DNA from: Serratia rubidaea
GTDB lineage: Bacteria > Pseudomonadota > Gammaproteobacteria > Enterobacterales > Enterobacteriaceae
Assembly: GCA_901472405.1 (NCBI GenBank)
Contig: LR590463.1
Coordinates: 1,116,001 to 1,180,000 of the forward strand
Length of the DNA stretch: 64,000 nucleotides
Direction: 5' to 3'
Positions 53,189 to 63,016 of this stretch are shown here, piece by piece. Both the position numbers and the translations under genes were made by a program. Every line of letters begins with the position of its first letter. Within the stretch, counting starts at the first letter, position 1. Below the pieces are notes generated by a model. That model was not told where the DNA came from and searched no databases. It saw only the letters and a program-made list of their open reading frames with translations.

Positions 53189-53842
53189 CTTAGTAAGCAC
53201 GTTGGTCAGGGTGAGCATCAGCTCACCATCCTCACCGGAGTCGAGCTGGTTGTCAAACCTGCGCAGACGCTGGCGCTGATCGGCGAGTCCGGTTCCGGCA
53301 AGTCGACGCTGCTCGGGATCCTGGCCGGGCTGGACGACGGCAGCGACGGCGAGGTGCATCTGCTGGGGAAATCGCTGGGCGCGCTGGATGAAGAGGGGCG
53401 CGCGGCGCTGCGCGCCAACAACGTCGGGTTTGTCTTTCAGTCCTTTATGCTGGTGCCGACGCTGAACGCGCTGGAAAACGTACAGCTGCCGGCGCTGCTG
53501 CGCGGCGAGAGCGATCGCCGCAGCCGCGAGCAGGCGGTGCAACTGCTGGAGCAGCTTGGTTTGGGACGGCGGTTGGATCACCTGCCGGCGCAGCTGTCCG
53601 GCGGCGAGCAGCAGCGGGTGGCGCTGGCGCGCGCTTTCAGCGGCCGGCCGCGCGTGCTGTTTGCCGATGAGCCGACCGGCAATCTCGATCGTCAGACCGG
53701 CGAGCGCATCGCCGACCTGCTGTTTTCCCTCAACCGTGATTTTGCCACCACCCTGATTCTGGTGACCCACGACGAAACGCTGGCGGCGCGCTGCCAGCGC
53801 CGGCTGCGCTTGCGTGACGGCAAGCTGTGGGAGGAAGCATGA
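53156..53842 (+). CDS. ybbA: YbbA, ATPase of YbbAP-type ABC transporter
   Basis: The 228-residue MacB/LolD-type ATPase has Walker [10 protein letters not shown] (about residues 42-50), Q-loop [10 protein letters not shown], signature [14 protein letters not shown], Walker [13 protein letters not shown] and LVTHDE. It pairs with YbbP, whose ATG overlaps its stop (ATGA at 53839). The YbbA-YbbP complex with TesA is proposed to act on lipids or hydrophobic compounds at the inner membrane. Its start overlaps divergent tesA. Confidence 0.95.
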   Translation: MPAENVLEVHHLSKHVGQGEHQLTILTGVELVVKPAQTLALIGESGSGKSTLLGILAGLDDGSDGEVHLLGKSLGALDEEGRAALRANNVGFVFQSFMLVPTLNALENVQLPALLRGESDRRSREQAVQLLEQLGLGRRLDHLPAQLSGGEQQRVALARAFSGRPRVLFADEPTGNLDRQTGERIADLLFSLNRDFATTLILVTHDETLAARCQRRLRLRDGKLWEEA

Positions 53843-56271
53843 TTTGGCGCTGGTTTTGGCGTGAATGGCGTTCGCCGTCGCTGCTGATTGTCTGGCTGGC
53901 GCTGACGCTGGCGGTGGCCTGCGTGCTGGCGCTCGGCAGCATCAGCGACCGGATGGAAAAAGGGCTGAGCCAGCAGAGCCGTGATTTTATCGCCGGGGAC
54001 CGGGTGCTGCGCAGCGCGCATCCTGTGCCGGAAGGCTGGCTGCTTGACGCCAGCCGGCAAAACCTGCGGATAAGCCGTCAGCTCTCTTTTACCACCATGA
54101 CCTATGCCGGCGATCGGCCGCAGCTGGCTAACGTCAAGGCGACCGATCTGGCCTATCCGCTGTACGGCAGGCTGGAAACGCGGCCGGCGGACGTCAAGCC
54201 GCAGCCGGGCACGGTGCTGGTGGCGCCACGCCTGCTGGCGCTGTTGGGCGTCAAGGTGGGCGATGAGCTGGACGTCGGCGACGCCACGCTGCGCATCGCC
54301 GGGGAGATACTGCAGGAGCCGGACGCCGGCTTTAATCCTTTCCAGACCGCACCGCGTATTCTGATCAATATGGCGGACGTTGAGAAAACCGGCGCGGTGC
54401 AGCCCGGCAGCCGCCTGACCTACCGCTATATGTTCGCCGGCGCCGAGGCGGATCTGGCGCGTTATGCGGCGGCGCTGACGCCGCAGCTGAAGGCCGACCA
54501 GCGCTGGTTTGATACGGAGAACGCCGGCGGCGCGCTGGGCAAATCGCTGCAGCGTTCGCAGCAATTCCTGCTGCTGTCGGCGCTGCTGACGCTGTTGCTG
54601 GCGGTAGCCGCGGTGGCGGTGGCAATGAGCCACTACTGCCGCAGCCGCCATGATTTGATAGCGGTGCTGAAAACGCTGGGCGCCGGACGCAAGGCGCTGC
54701 GGCGGCTGATTATCGGCCAGTGGCTGGCGGTGCTGCTGCTGGCGGCGCTGTGCGGCAGCCTGCTGGGGCTGGCGTTTGAGGCGCTGCTGATCCGGCTGTT
54801 GGCGCCGGTGCTGCCCAACGCGCTGCCGGCCGCCGGAGGCTGGCCGTGGCTGTGGGCGCTGGGCGCGCTGGTGATGATCTCTCTGCTGGTGGGGCTGCGT
54901 CCTTACCGGCAGCTGCTGGCGACCCAGCCGCTGCGGGTGCTGCGGCGCGACGTGGTGGCCAACGTCTGGCCGCTGCGCTATTTCCTGCCGGCGGCGCTGC
55001 TGATTGTGGTGGCGCTGTTGAGCCTGCTGATGGGCGGCAGCACGCTGTTGTGGTCAGTGCTGGCCGGTACGGTGGTGCTGGCGTTGCTGCTCGGCGCAAT
55101 CGGCTGGGGCTGTATCGCGCTGCTGCGCCGTATCCGGCTGCGCAACCTGGCGCTGCGGCTGGCGGTCAACCGGCTGCTGCATCAGCCGTGGGTCACCGTC
55201 AGCCAGCTGGCGGCCTTTTCCATGTCGTTTATGCTGCTGGCGCTGTTGCTGGTGCTGCGCGGCGATCTGCTGGAGCGCTGGCAGCAGCAGCTGCCGCCGG
55301 AGGCGCCGAACTACTTCCTGATGAATATGACGGCGCAGCAGGTGCCGCAGGTGCGCGCTTTCCTGCAGCAGCATCAGATCGCGCCGGAAACCTTCTATCC
55401 GATCGTGCGCGTACGCCTGACGGAGATTAATCAGCGGGCGGCAACGGAGCTGGTGCGCGAGGACGATCCCGGCGGCGAGGCGGTCAATCGCGAGCTGAAC
55501 CTGACCTGGCTGGCGCAGCGGCCGGAACATAATCCGCTGACCGCGGGTCAGTGGCCGCCGCAGCGCGGCGAGGTATCGATGGATGCCGGCATCGCGGAGC
55601 GGCTGAAGGTGAAGCTGGGCGACACGCTGACCTTCAGCGGCGATACCCAGTCGTTTCAGGCCAAGGTCACCAGCCTGCGGCAGGTGGACTGGGAGAGCCT
55701 GCGGCCTAATTTCTACTTTATCTTCCCGCCGGGCGCGCTGGACGGCCAGCCGCAGACCTGGCTGACCAGTTTCCGCTACGGCGGCGACGGCAGCGTGCTG
55801 ACCCTGCTGAACCGGCAGTTCCCGACGCTCAGCCTGTTGGATATCGGCGCCATTTTGCATCAGGTCGGCGGCGTGCTGCAGCAGGTCAGCCGGGCGTTGG
55901 AGGTGATGGTGATTCTGGTAGTGCTGTGCGGCGGCCTGCTGCTGTTGGCGCAGGTACAGGTGGGGATGCGCCAGCGCCGTCAGGAGCTGGTGGTGTATCG
56001 CACGCTGGGGGCAAGCAAGCGCCTGCTGCGGCGGACGCTGTGGTGCGAGTTTGCGCTGCTGGGGCTGGCCGCGGGATTGGCGGCGGCGCTGGGCGCTGAA
56101 GCCGCGCTGTGGCAGCTGCAGAGCCGGGTGTTCGACTTCCCGTGGCAGCCGACGCCGCTGCTGTGGTGGGCGCTGCCGCTGCTCAGCGCGCTGTTGCTGT
56201 CACTGTGCGGCGGCTGGCTGGGCGTCCGGCTGCTGCGCGGACAGGCGCTGTTCCGCCGCTACGACGGCTAA
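53839..56271 (+). CDS. ybbP: YbbP, FtsX/LolC-type ABC permease
   Basis: The 810-residue membrane protein has two FtsX permease repeats (around residues 255-440 and 690-800), an extra central membrane block (LPAALLIVVALLSLLMGGST) and large periplasmic domains. ATG 53839, coupled to ybbA, is used over the upstream ATG 53827. The family forms mechanotransmission-type exporters with ten membrane segments. An IS200-type element begins within about ten bases of the stop, so any downstream sequence is disrupted. Confidence 0.94.
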   Translation: MIWRWFWREWRSPSLLIVWLALTLAVACVLALGSISDRMEKGLSQQSRDFIAGDRVLRSAHPVPEGWLLDASRQNLRISRQLSFTTMTYAGDRPQLANVKATDLAYPLYGRLETRPADVKPQPGTVLVAPRLLALLGVKVGDELDVGDATLRIAGEILQEPDAGFNPFQTAPRILINMADVEKTGAVQPGSRLTYRYMFAGAEADLARYAAALTPQLKADQRWFDTENAGGALGKSLQRSQQFLLLSALLTLLLAVAAVAVAMSHYCRSRHDLIAVLKTLGAGRKALRRLIIGQWLAVLLLAALCGSLLGLAFEALLIRLLAPVLPNALPAAGGWPWLWALGALVMISLLVGLRPYRQLLATQPLRVLRRDVVANVWPLRYFLPAALLIVVALLSLLMGGSTLLWSVLAGTVVLALLLGAIGWGCIALLRRIRLRNLALRLAVNRLLHQPWVTVSQLAAFSMSFMLLALLLVLRGDLLERWQQQLPPEAPNYFLMNMTAQQVPQVRAFLQQHQIAPETFYPIVRVRLTEINQRAATELVREDDPGGEAVNRELNLTWLAQRPEHNPLTAGQWPPQRGEVSMDAGIAERLKVKLGDTLTFSGDTQSFQAKVTSLRQVDWESLRPNFYFIFPPGALDGQPQTWLTSFRYGGDGSVLTLLNRQFPTLSLLDIGAILHQVGGVLQQVSRALEVMVILVVLCGGLLLLAQVQVGMRQRRQELVVYRTLGASKRLLRRTLWCEFALLGLAAGLAAALGAEAALWQLQSRVFDFPWQPTPLLWWALPLLSALLLSLCGGWLGVRLLRGQALFRRYDG

Positions 56272-56283
56272 CGCCAGTAAAAA

Positions 56284-56896
56284 CCACCTGCATAGCAGGT
56301 GGCATTGATAGCGCCCAGAGGGGCGTACTTAGCTCAGACTCTGAGAGCCTTCGCTTCACACCTCTTTTAGTGGAAGCTGGCTCTCTTCAACTTCATGCTT
56401 TTCCTGATACTTCACGTACTTTCTTATCATTTCTTCATTTATACCTACGGTATCTACGCAGTAACCCCGCGCCCAGAAGTGATTTCCCCACAACTTGTTC
56501 TTCCGCAGATAGGGAAATTTGCTGAACAGCCTAAGGGCTGTTTTACCTTTCAAATGACCTATCACATGTGAAATAGAAAGACGTGGCGGGACTTTTACCA
56601 GTAAATGGACATGATCTATCTGAACATTCAGCTCTACCACTTCTATCCCGAGTTGCTCACTTGAGATCCTTATCTGCTTGTAGACCTCTTTGCCAACATT
56701 ATTCCTAAGGATGCGAAATCGGTACTTGGGTGTCCATACAATATGATATTGACAACACCAGAGCACATGAGATGCTTTCTGGAATCTACTCATGGTTAAA
56801 TCCTTATCAGTTATGGGGATAACAGATTCGGATTTTCCCATGAGTAGCATTACTGGCAGAGCCAACTTGTTGCTGACCACCTCCATAGGAGGTGGT
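56284..56896 (-). mobile_element. IS200/IS605-family insertion sequence (tnpA only)
   Basis: A single Y1 transposase gene lies between two related subterminal hairpins: CCACCTGC-ATA-GCAGGTGG at 56284-56302 and ACCACCTCC-ATA-GGAGGTGGT at 56876-56896. That layout is typical of IS200, which has no terminal inverted repeats or TnpB. The exact cleavage ends cannot be fixed by eye; limits are set to the hairpins. It sits between ybbP and the purEK terminator. Confidence 0.8.
56356..56793 (-). CDS. tnpA: IS200/IS605-family Y1 (HUH) transposase TnpA
   Basis: The 145-residue protein has the HUH motif in VQIDHVHLLVKVPPRLSISH, the N-terminal HIVWTPKYRFRIL and the C-terminal GYCVDTVGINEEMIRKYVKY helix carrying the catalytic tyrosine. 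It cuts and rejoins single-stranded DNA at the IS hairpins. The start is MSRFQKASHVLWC at 56793; codons further upstream run into the left-end hairpin. The frame is complete, so the element may be active. Confidence 0.9.
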   Translation of the reverse strand: MSRFQKASHVLWCCQYHIVWTPKYRFRILRNNVGKEVYKQIRISSEQLGIEVVELNVQIDHVHLLVKVPPRLSISHVIGHLKGKTALRLFSKFPYLRKNKLWGNHFWARGYCVDTVGINEEMIRKYVKYQEKHEVEESQLPLKEV

Positions 56897-56908
56897 GTTC
56901 ATGCAGAG

Positions 56909-56938
56909 ATAAAAAAGGGTTCACCTGCGTGAACCCTT
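56909..56938 (-). terminator. Terminator with T-tract downstream of purEK
   Basis: On the minus strand AAGGGTTCAC-GCAG-GTGAACCCTT is followed by a T6 run (plus-strand As 56911-56916). It lies 250 bases past the purK stop. Confidence 0.75.
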
Positions 56939-57166
56939 GAGATTGATGACAACGTGGTCTGAGAATCCGAGATACTCGGGCCTAGCGTAACGAGGGGGAT
57001 TATGGGACGCGTCCCTGCGTCCCACCCTACGGGCCAACCTGGCGGTTGTTCAAATTTGCTCCCGGCAAATTTGTCCGGCGGCTTACGCCGCTACGACCCC
57101 ATCGCCACGCTCTCCCTAATAACAGGCTTTGTCAGCAGTTTGAAGGGTTCACCAGCGTGAACCCTT
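56915..57166. repeat. 204-bp structured segment between two near-identical terminator hairpins
   Basis: The hairpin AAGGGTTCAC-CTGC-GTGAACCCTT (56915-56938) recurs with one loop change (CAGC) at 57143-57166. The 204 bp between holds GGGACG...CGTCCC near 57003-57023, CAAATTTG twice around CTCCCGG near 57052-57074, and GGCGG/CCGCC near 57078-57094. No gene is seen. The copy nearer purK has no T-tract. It looks like an insertion or duplication that split the purEK terminator region, possibly a dispersed intergenic repeat. Confidence 0.5.
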
Positions 57167-57183
57167 GTTGCTAGCGGCGCAGA

Positions 57184-58251
57184 TTACGCCAGCTTCTGCT
57201 GTGCCCACGCCAGGCCGCTTTGGTACTCGGCGGGCAGCAGCGGCGCCAGCTGTTGCAGCGCCTGCCGCAGTGCGCCAGCATCGGGATCGTTGAGGTTCAG
57301 GTGGCCGACTTTACGGCCGGCGCGCACCTCTTTGTCATACCAGTGCAGATGCACCAGCGGCAGCGCCAGCCAGTCGTTGTTCACACCGGTGCCGATCAGG
57401 TTCACCATCACCGACGGGGTGTTCACCACCGGCGTCGGCAGCGGCAGGCCGAGAATGGCGCGCAGATGCAGCTCGAACTGGCTGATGGAGGCGCCGTTTT
57501 GCGTCCAGTGGCCGCTGTTGTGCACCCTTGGCGCCAGCTCATTGATCAGCAGACGGTCGCCGACGATAAAGCACTCCATCGCCATCACGCCGACATAGTC
57601 CAGCGCGTTGAGGATTGCGGACAGCATCTGCTCCGCCTGCTGCTGCAGCGCCGGATCGGGCGTCGGCAGCGCCACGCTGGTGCGCAGGATACCGTCTTCG
57701 TGCAGATTATGGGTCAGCGGATAAAACACGCAGCGGCCGTCGTGAGCGCGCGCGCCCACCAGCGACACTTCGCCGGAGAAATTGATGCCCTGCTCGACGA
57801 TGCATTCGCCGTAGGCGTCGGCCGGCAGCTCGTTTTCCTGGCCGGGGCGCAGACGCCACTGACCGCGGCCGTCGTAGCCGCCGACGCGGCGTTTGACGAT
57901 CGCCAGCTCACCCAGCGTGGCGAACACCTGCGGCCACTCGGCCGCGTCGGCCAGCAGTTGCCACGGTGCGGTCGCCAGCTTCAGCTGGTCGAGCAGCTGC
58001 TTTTGCGTCAGGCGGTCGGCCAGACGCGGGAAAATATCACGGTTGACGAAGCTGCCGTGCGTCGCCAGCTCGCGCGTCAGCGCGGTTTCCGGCCAGCGCT
58101 CAATCTCGGCGGTAATCACGCTGTTTTGATACGGCACCGCCTCCGGCTCGGCGTCCAGACCGACCGGATAGACGGCGATCCCCAGCGGTTCGCCGGCCTG
58201 ACGCAGCATGCGGCCCAACTGGCCATTGCCCAGTACGCAAACCGGCTTCAT
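57184..58251 (-). CDS. purK: N5-carboxyaminoimidazole ribonucleotide synthase
   Basis: PurK carboxylates AIR using ATP and bicarbonate in purine synthesis. The 355-residue ATP-grasp protein (E. coli 355) starts [20 protein letters not shown], with [20 protein letters not shown] for ATP binding and FLPR-like [13 protein letters not shown]. Its ATG overlaps the purE stop (ATGA at 58248-58251). Confidence 0.96.
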   Translation of the reverse strand: MKPVCVLGNGQLGRMLRQAGEPLGIAVYPVGLDAEPEAVPYQNSVITAEIERWPETALTRELATHGSFVNRDIFPRLADRLTQKQLLDQLKLATAPWQLLADAAEWPQVFATLGELAIVKRRVGGYDGRGQWRLRPGQENELPADAYGECIVEQGINFSGEVSLVGARAHDGRCVFYPLTHNLHEDGILRTSVALPTPDPALQQQAEQMLSAILNALDYVGVMAMECFIVGDRLLINELAPRVHNSGHWTQNGASISQFELHLRAILGLPLPTPVVNTPSVMVNLIGTGVNNDWLALPLVHLHWYDKEVRAGRKVGHLNLNDPDAGALRQALQQLAPLLPAEYQSGLAWAQQKLA

Positions 58252-58772
58252 GCTTCCTCCCGCGGGTCCGGGTTGCTCAGCACCTCGTCGGTCTGCGCCT
58301 GACGCCAGTCGGCCAGCCGCTGCGCCAGTGCGCCGTCGTGACGCGCCAGGATCTGCGCCGCCAGCAGGGCGGCGTTGGCCGCACCCGCCTTGCCAATCGC
58401 CAGCGTGCCCACCGGAATGCCGCGCGGCATCTGGACGATGGAGTACAGGCTGTCTACGCCGCTCAGCGCCGCGCTCTGCACCGGCACACCCAGCACCGGC
58501 ACCAGCGTTTTCGCCGCCAGCATGCCCGGCAGGTGCGCCGCGCCGCCGGCGCCGGCGATGATCACATCGAAACCGTTGGCGTCGGCCTGTTCGGCGAAGC
58601 TGAACAGTTTGTCCGGCGTGCGGTGAGCGGAGACGACTTCAACATGGAACGGGACATCAAGCGAGGTCAGGACGTCGGCCGCAAATTGCATGGTGGCCCA
58701 GTCACTTTTCGATCCCATTACAATTGCGATTTTAGCGCCAGCGGTGGTGGCTGAAGCGGCGTTGGCTCCCAT
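58248..58772 (-). CDS. purE: N5-carboxyaminoimidazole ribonucleotide mutase
   Basis: PurE moves the carboxyl group to make CAIR. The 174-residue protein has the catalytic [35 protein letters not shown] and [20 protein letters not shown]. The start at 58772 adds a short Ala-rich tail relative to E. coli (169); codons further upstream lack similarity. The PurR box at 58865-58880 lies 93 bases before it. It heads the purEK operon. Confidence 0.96.
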   Translation of the reverse strand: MGANAASATTAGAKIAIVMGSKSDWATMQFAADVLTSLDVPFHVEVVSAHRTPDKLFSFAEQADANGFDVIIAGAGGAAHLPGMLAAKTLVPVLGVPVQSAALSGVDSLYSIVQMPRGIPVGTLAIGKAGAANAALLAAQILARHDGALAQRLADWRQAQTDEVLSNPDPREEA

Positions 58773-58864
58773 GGGTGTAAGGCTCCTGTATTGTACAAGC
58801 GTTGGCCAATTGCCTGAGGCGGCAAGCCATTTGAGGGCGTAGAGCATACCACGGGCGCCCGGCA

Positions 58865-58880
58865 AGGAAAACGGTTGCGT
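58865..58880 (-). promoter_or_regulatory. PurR box upstream of purEK
   Basis: On the minus strand ACGCAACCGTTTTCCT fits the PurR consensus at every fixed position and appears the same as the E. coli purE operator. Hypoxanthine- or guanine-loaded PurR would repress purEK here. Confidence 0.93.
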
Positions 58881-58948
58881 AGCCGGTTTTCACCGTGAAA
58901 AGCGCGAATTCTTTCACTCGCGCCTGAAGTCAGTAGGTTAGCGATTTA

Positions 58949-59671
58949 TCAGAACGGGAAGGCGATCAGCTCGACGTCGTCGCGGCTGACTTTGATCATT
59001 GAGCCTTCCTGGTGCCAGGCGCCCAATACCGCGCGGTGCGCCGCTGCGCCGTGCAGTGAAAGTTGATGAATGGCGGGACGGTGCGTGTGGCCGTGGATCA
59101 TCCAGCGCACGTCGTGGCGCTCCATCGTCTGCGCAACCGCCTGCGGGTTCACGTCCATGATATCCAGCGTCTTGTGCTGATTGCTTTGCTGGCTGCGGGC
59201 GCGCATGCCGGCGGCAATCTTCAGACGCCAGCGCAGCGGCAGCGCCAGAAACAGCTTCTGAATCAGCGGATTGTGCACGCGACGGCGGAAGTGCTGGTAG
59301 TCGGTATCGTCGGTGCACAGCGTGTCGCCGTGCAGGATCAGCACGCGGCGGCCGTACAGCTCCAGCACCTGTTCTTCCGGCAGCAGGGTCATGCCGCTGG
59401 CGCGGGCGAAGCGTTTGCCCAGCAGAAAGTCGCGGTTGCCGTGGATAAAGTAACAGGGGACGCCGGCCTGCTGCAGCGCCTTCAGCGCGGCGGCGATCTC
59501 GGCGTGCAGTGGTTCCGGATCGTCATCGCCGATCCAGGCCTCAAACAGGTCGCCAAGAATGTATAACGCGTCCGCGTGAACGGCGTCGCGCTGCAAAAAA
59601 TGCAGAAAACCGGCAGTAATTGCCGGTTCCTGTGCGCATAAATGCAGATCTGCGATAAACAGCGTGTGCAT
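58949..59671 (-). CDS. lpxH: UDP-2,3-diacylglucosamine diphosphatase
   Basis: LpxH makes lipid X in lipid A synthesis and is essential. The 240-residue protein (E. coli 240) carries the metallophosphatase motifs [43 protein letters not shown] and [11 protein letters not shown]. It lies 10 bases downstream of ppiB on the same strand, as in E. coli. Confidence 0.96.
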   Translation of the reverse strand: MHTLFIADLHLCAQEPAITAGFLHFLQRDAVHADALYILGDLFEAWIGDDDPEPLHAEIAAALKALQQAGVPCYFIHGNRDFLLGKRFARASGMTLLPEEQVLELYGRRVLILHGDTLCTDDTDYQHFRRRVHNPLIQKLFLALPLRWRLKIAAGMRARSQQSNQHKTLDIMDVNPQAVAQTMERHDVRWMIHGHTHRPAIHQLSLHGAAAHRAVLGAWHQEGSMIKVSRDDVELIAFPF

Positions 59672-59681
59672 GCCGTCGCGG

Positions 59682-60176
59682 TTACTCGCTGACGGTTACG
59701 CTGGTGACGACCACGTCTTCGACCGGTACGTCCTGGTGCATGCCGCTGCGGCCGGTTTTCACGCCTTTGATCTTGTCGACCACGTCCATGCCTTCTACCA
59801 CTTCGGCAAATACGCAGTAGCCCCAGCCCTGCGCGTTTTCGCCGCGGAAGTTCAGGAAGTCGTTATCAACCACGTTGATGAAGAACTGTGCGGTGGCGGA
59901 GTGCGGGTCGTTGGTGCGCGCCATGGCCAGGGTGCCGCGGGTGTTCTGCAGGCCGTTGTTGGCTTCGTTTTTGATTGGCGACTGGGTCGTTTTCTGGTTC
60001 ATGCCAGGTTCAAAACCACCGCCTTGAATCATAAAGCCATTGATAACACGGTGGAAAATGGTGTTGTCGTAGAAACCTGCGCGGCAGTAGTTCAGGAAGT
60101 TTTCAACGGTGACCGGTGCTTTGTCGGCAAAGGTCTTGATGACGATGTCGCCGTGATTGGTGTGGAAAGTAACCAT
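59682..60176 (-). CDS. ppiB: Peptidyl-prolyl isomerase B (cytoplasmic cyclophilin)
   Basis: PpiB speeds proline cis-trans isomerisation in the cytosol. The 164-residue protein (E. coli 164) starts [20 protein letters not shown] and has the cyclophilin core [19 protein letters not shown] and [20 protein letters not shown]. Start 60176 is used; the codons up to 60227 lack similarity. It is divergent from cysS, 287 bases away, a gap in which I see no gene. Confidence 0.97.
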   Translation of the reverse strand: MVTFHTNHGDIVIKTFADKAPVTVENFLNYCRAGFYDNTIFHRVINGFMIQGGGFEPGMNQKTTQSPIKNEANNGLQNTRGTLAMARTNDPHSATAQFFINVVDNDFLNFRGENAQGWGYCVFAEVVEGMDVVDKIKGVKTGRSGMHQDVPVEDVVVTSVTVSE

Positions 60177-60463
60177 AGTTTTAATCCTAACAAGGTGAAG
60201 TGAGATGTTACAGCGGGCTGCAAACAATCAGACCGACCTTATAACATATCTCTATTAGCGAGTCAGCAGCGGGCTTGGCTTGCGCTGTCTGTTCGCCGGG
60301 TTTTGTTATAAGATAACACCGGAAGGCGGCGCGCGACGCAGGGTTTTCTGCCGATGATGTCAGCATTCCTTGGCCTTAACCTTGCATTACTGCGGCCTTC
60401 GGGGTTCAATACGCGGATCCCTGTTAATTAATATTGTTACAACGCACACCACGGAATGTCCCG

Positions 60464-61849
60464 ATGCTAAAGATTTTTAATACCCTGAGTCGTCAAAAAG
60501 AGGAATTCAAACCAATTCATGCCGGAAAGGTCGGTATGTATGTGTGCGGGGTAACCATTTACGATCTGTGTCATATCGGCCACGGCCGCACCTTCGTTGC
60601 TTTTGACGTGGTGGCGCGCTACCTGCGCTATCTCGGTTACGATCTGAACTACGTGCGCAACGTGACCGACGTGGATGACAAAATCATCCGCCGGGCGGCG
60701 GAGAACGGTGAAACCTGCGAACAACTGACCGGCCGCATGCTGGCGGAGATGCACGCCGATTTTGACGCGCTGCTGATCGAACGCCCGGATCTGGAACCAC
60801 GCGCCACGCAGCATATCGCCGAGATTATTGAGATTACCCAGCGCCTGCTGGAACGCGATCACGCCTATGTGGCCAGCAACGGCGACGTGATGTTCTCCAT
60901 CGACAGCGATCCGCAGTACGGCCTGCTGTCGCGTCAGGACCTGGAGCAGCTGCAGGCTGGTGCGCGGGTGGAGATTGACGACGTCAAACGCAATCCGATG
61001 GACTTTGTGCTGTGGAAAATGTCCAAGCCGGGCGAACCGAGCTGGGAATCACCGTGGGGCGCGGGCCGTCCGGGCTGGCACATTGAGTGCTCGGCGATGA
61101 ACTGCAAACAGCTCGGCACCCATTTCGATATCCACGGCGGCGGTTCGGACCTGATGTTCCCGCACCATGAAAACGAAATCGCCCAGTCCAGCTGCGCCCA
61201 CGACGGCCCGTACGTCAACTACTGGATGCACTCCGGCATGGTGATGATCGACCGCGAAAAAATGTCCAAGTCGCTGAACAACTTCTTCACCATCCGCGAC
61301 GTGCTGGGCTATTACGATGCGGAAACCGTGCGTTACTTCCTGATGTCCGGCCACTACCGCAGCCAGCTGAACTACAGCGAAGAGAACCTGAAGCAGGCGC
61401 GCGCTTCGCTGGAGCGTCTGTACACCGCGCTGCGCGGCACCGACCCGGCGGCGCAGCCTGCCGGCGGAGAAGCCTTTGAGGCGCGCTTCCGCGAGGCGAT
61501 GGACGACGATTTCAATACGCCGGAAGCCTATTCGGCGCTGTTCGATCTGGCGCGTGAAGTCAACCGCCTGAAAAGTGAAGATATGGCGGCGGCCAACGCC
61601 ATGGCGGCCGAACTGCGCAAACTGGCGAACGTGCTGGGCCTGCTGCAGCAGGAGCCGGAAGCGTTCCTGCAGAGCGGCGCGCAGGCTGATGACGGTGAAG
61701 TGGCGGAGATCGAAGCGCTGATCAAGCAGCGCAATGACGCGCGTAAATCGAAAGAGTGGGCATTGGCGGATGCCGCCCGCGACCGGCTGAACGAAATGGG
61801 CATCGTGCTGGAAGACGGCCCGCAGGGCACCACCTGGCGCCGTAAGTAA
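60464..61849 (+). CDS. cysS: Cysteinyl-tRNA synthetase
   Basis: CysS charges tRNA(Cys). The 461-residue protein (E. coli 461) has the HIGH motif [15 protein letters not shown], zinc ligands in [20 protein letters not shown] and HHENE, and the KMSKS loop [16 protein letters not shown] 60464 gives the start [20 protein letters not shown]; codons upstream to 60434 are not conserved. A GC hairpin with seven T residues follows. Confidence 0.97.
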   Translation: MLKIFNTLSRQKEEFKPIHAGKVGMYVCGVTIYDLCHIGHGRTFVAFDVVARYLRYLGYDLNYVRNVTDVDDKIIRRAAENGETCEQLTGRMLAEMHADFDALLIERPDLEPRATQHIAEIIEITQRLLERDHAYVASNGDVMFSIDSDPQYGLLSRQDLEQLQAGARVEIDDVKRNPMDFVLWKMSKPGEPSWESPWGAGRPGWHIECSAMNCKQLGTHFDIHGGGSDLMFPHHENEIAQSSCAHDGPYVNYWMHSGMVMIDREKMSKSLNNFFTIRDVLGYYDAETVRYFLMSGHYRSQLNYSEENLKQARASLERLYTALRGTDPAAQPAGGEAFEARFREAMDDDFNTPEAYSALFDLAREVNRLKSEDMAAANAMAAELRKLANVLGLLQQEPEAFLQSGAQADDGEVAEIEALIKQRNDARKSKEWALADAARDRLNEMGIVLEDGPQGTTWRRK

Positions 61850-61876
61850 GCGCTGAGTTCATCAAGCCATTCTCAG

Positions 61877-61911
61877 GCCGGGCGAGTGTGCCGCACTCCC
61901 CGGCTTTTTTT
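61877..61911 (+). terminator. cysS terminator
   Basis: GCCGGG and GAGTG pair with CACTC and CCCGGC, with one bulge, followed by TTTTTTT. It ends against the stop of the convergent LacI-family gene. Confidence 0.85.
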
Positions 61912-62926
61912 ATGCCGACTCCCGGGCGACCAATTGGCCGGACAGCGTAATGCGCTGGGTCGGTAACGCCGGCTCCTTCAGCTTGCGCATCATCAGCGCT
62001 GCGGCCTGACGACCGGTCTCTTCGCTGGCGGAGGAGACGTAGGTGAACGACGGCGAGGTGAGGTTGACGTGCAGCATATCCTCAAAGCCAATCAGCGCCA
62101 CCTGCTGCGTCAGAAATACATCCTTGCCGATGGTGCGCCCCACCTGATGAATGCCGTTAATGCAGCCAAGCATGGCGTCCGGCGAGTGGCAGAGCAGGGC
62201 GGTGATGGTGTTGTTTTGCTCGAGCAAATGGCGGGTTGCCTGGCTGGCGGCGCGGGTATCGTCGCTGCAGGCGGGGGCGGACTCCTCTTTGTAGCTCATG
62301 CCGTGCTGGACGAGCGCGCTGCGCAACCCCAGCAGCCGCTGCTGGCGAATCAGCGACTCCTGTCGGCCGCCGATATAGCCGATGCTGCGGTGCCCGCGTT
62401 CGATCAGATAGCGGGCGGCCAGCCCCGCCGCCTGGCGGTTGTCGCGCATCACCAGGTTGCCGTTTTCCTCCAGCAGCGATTGCGAGACCGCCACCAGCGG
62501 CAGCGGACATTGGCGGATAAGCGCGGGCAGATGCGGGCTGGCGGCGTCCGACGCCAGATAAATCACGCCGGCCACCCCCTGCTGTTTGAAGGAGAGCAGG
62601 CAACGCTCAAGGTGTTCCCCTTCGTCCTGCGGCTGGCCGAGAAACACCATATAACCCTGTTTTTCCAGCTCCTGCACGATGCTGGCCATCACCTTGATGG
62701 AGAAACTGTCGCTGAAATCCCGCAGAATAAGGCCGATCAGGTTAGAGGTGCTGGCGCGTAAATTGGCAGCCGCCACGTTGTGCACGTAGCCCAGCTGGCG
62801 GATGGCGGCCTGTACGTTGGCGATGGTGGCGTCGGAGATTTTGCCCTTCTGGCGCAGCACCAGCGACACCGTCGAGACGGAGACCCCCGCCAGCTTTGCC
62901 ACGTCGATAATGCTGACTTTTTTCAC
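61910..62926 (-). CDS. LacI-family repressor, MalI-like
   Basis: The protein has a LacI helix-turn-helix (IIDVAKLAGVSVSTVSLVLR, then RQKGKISDATIANVQAAIRQ) and a periplasmic-binding-type effector domain (NLIGLILRDFSDSFSIKVMA, YLIERGHRSIGYIGGRQESL). GTG 62926 is chosen since GGGAG lies 5-6 bases upstream and the family start is VKKVSIIDVA; an ATG at 62953 is possible. Length is 338 residues. Overall it resembles E. coli MalI. The adjacent PTS permease on the same strand is its likely target. Its sugar cannot be read. Confidence 0.88.
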   Translation of the reverse strand: MKKVSIIDVAKLAGVSVSTVSLVLRQKGKISDATIANVQAAIRQLGYVHNVAAANLRASTSNLIGLILRDFSDSFSIKVMASIVQELEKQGYMVFLGQPQDEGEHLERCLLSFKQQGVAGVIYLASDAASPHLPALIRQCPLPLVAVSQSLLEENGNLVMRDNRQAAGLAARYLIERGHRSIGYIGGRQESLIRQQRLLGLRSALVQHGMSYKEESAPACSDDTRAASQATRHLLEQNNTITALLCHSPDAMLGCINGIHQVGRTIGKDVFLTQQVALIGFEDMLHVNLTSPSFTYVSSASEETGRQAAALMMRKLKEPALPTQRITLSGQLVARESA

Positions 62927-63016
62927 ACCGGCTCCCAGAAAAATCCGCTGCAATCAGCGGGATAACACAACGTCTCCGGCCGCTGCCGGAGACGTTCACA
63001 GCCTACCATTTTTTGC

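Noticed and set aside
53189..53770. Long N-terminal extension of tesA
   Set aside because: It runs antisense through ybbA and lacks any similarity; the signal peptide and E. coli start are at 53188.
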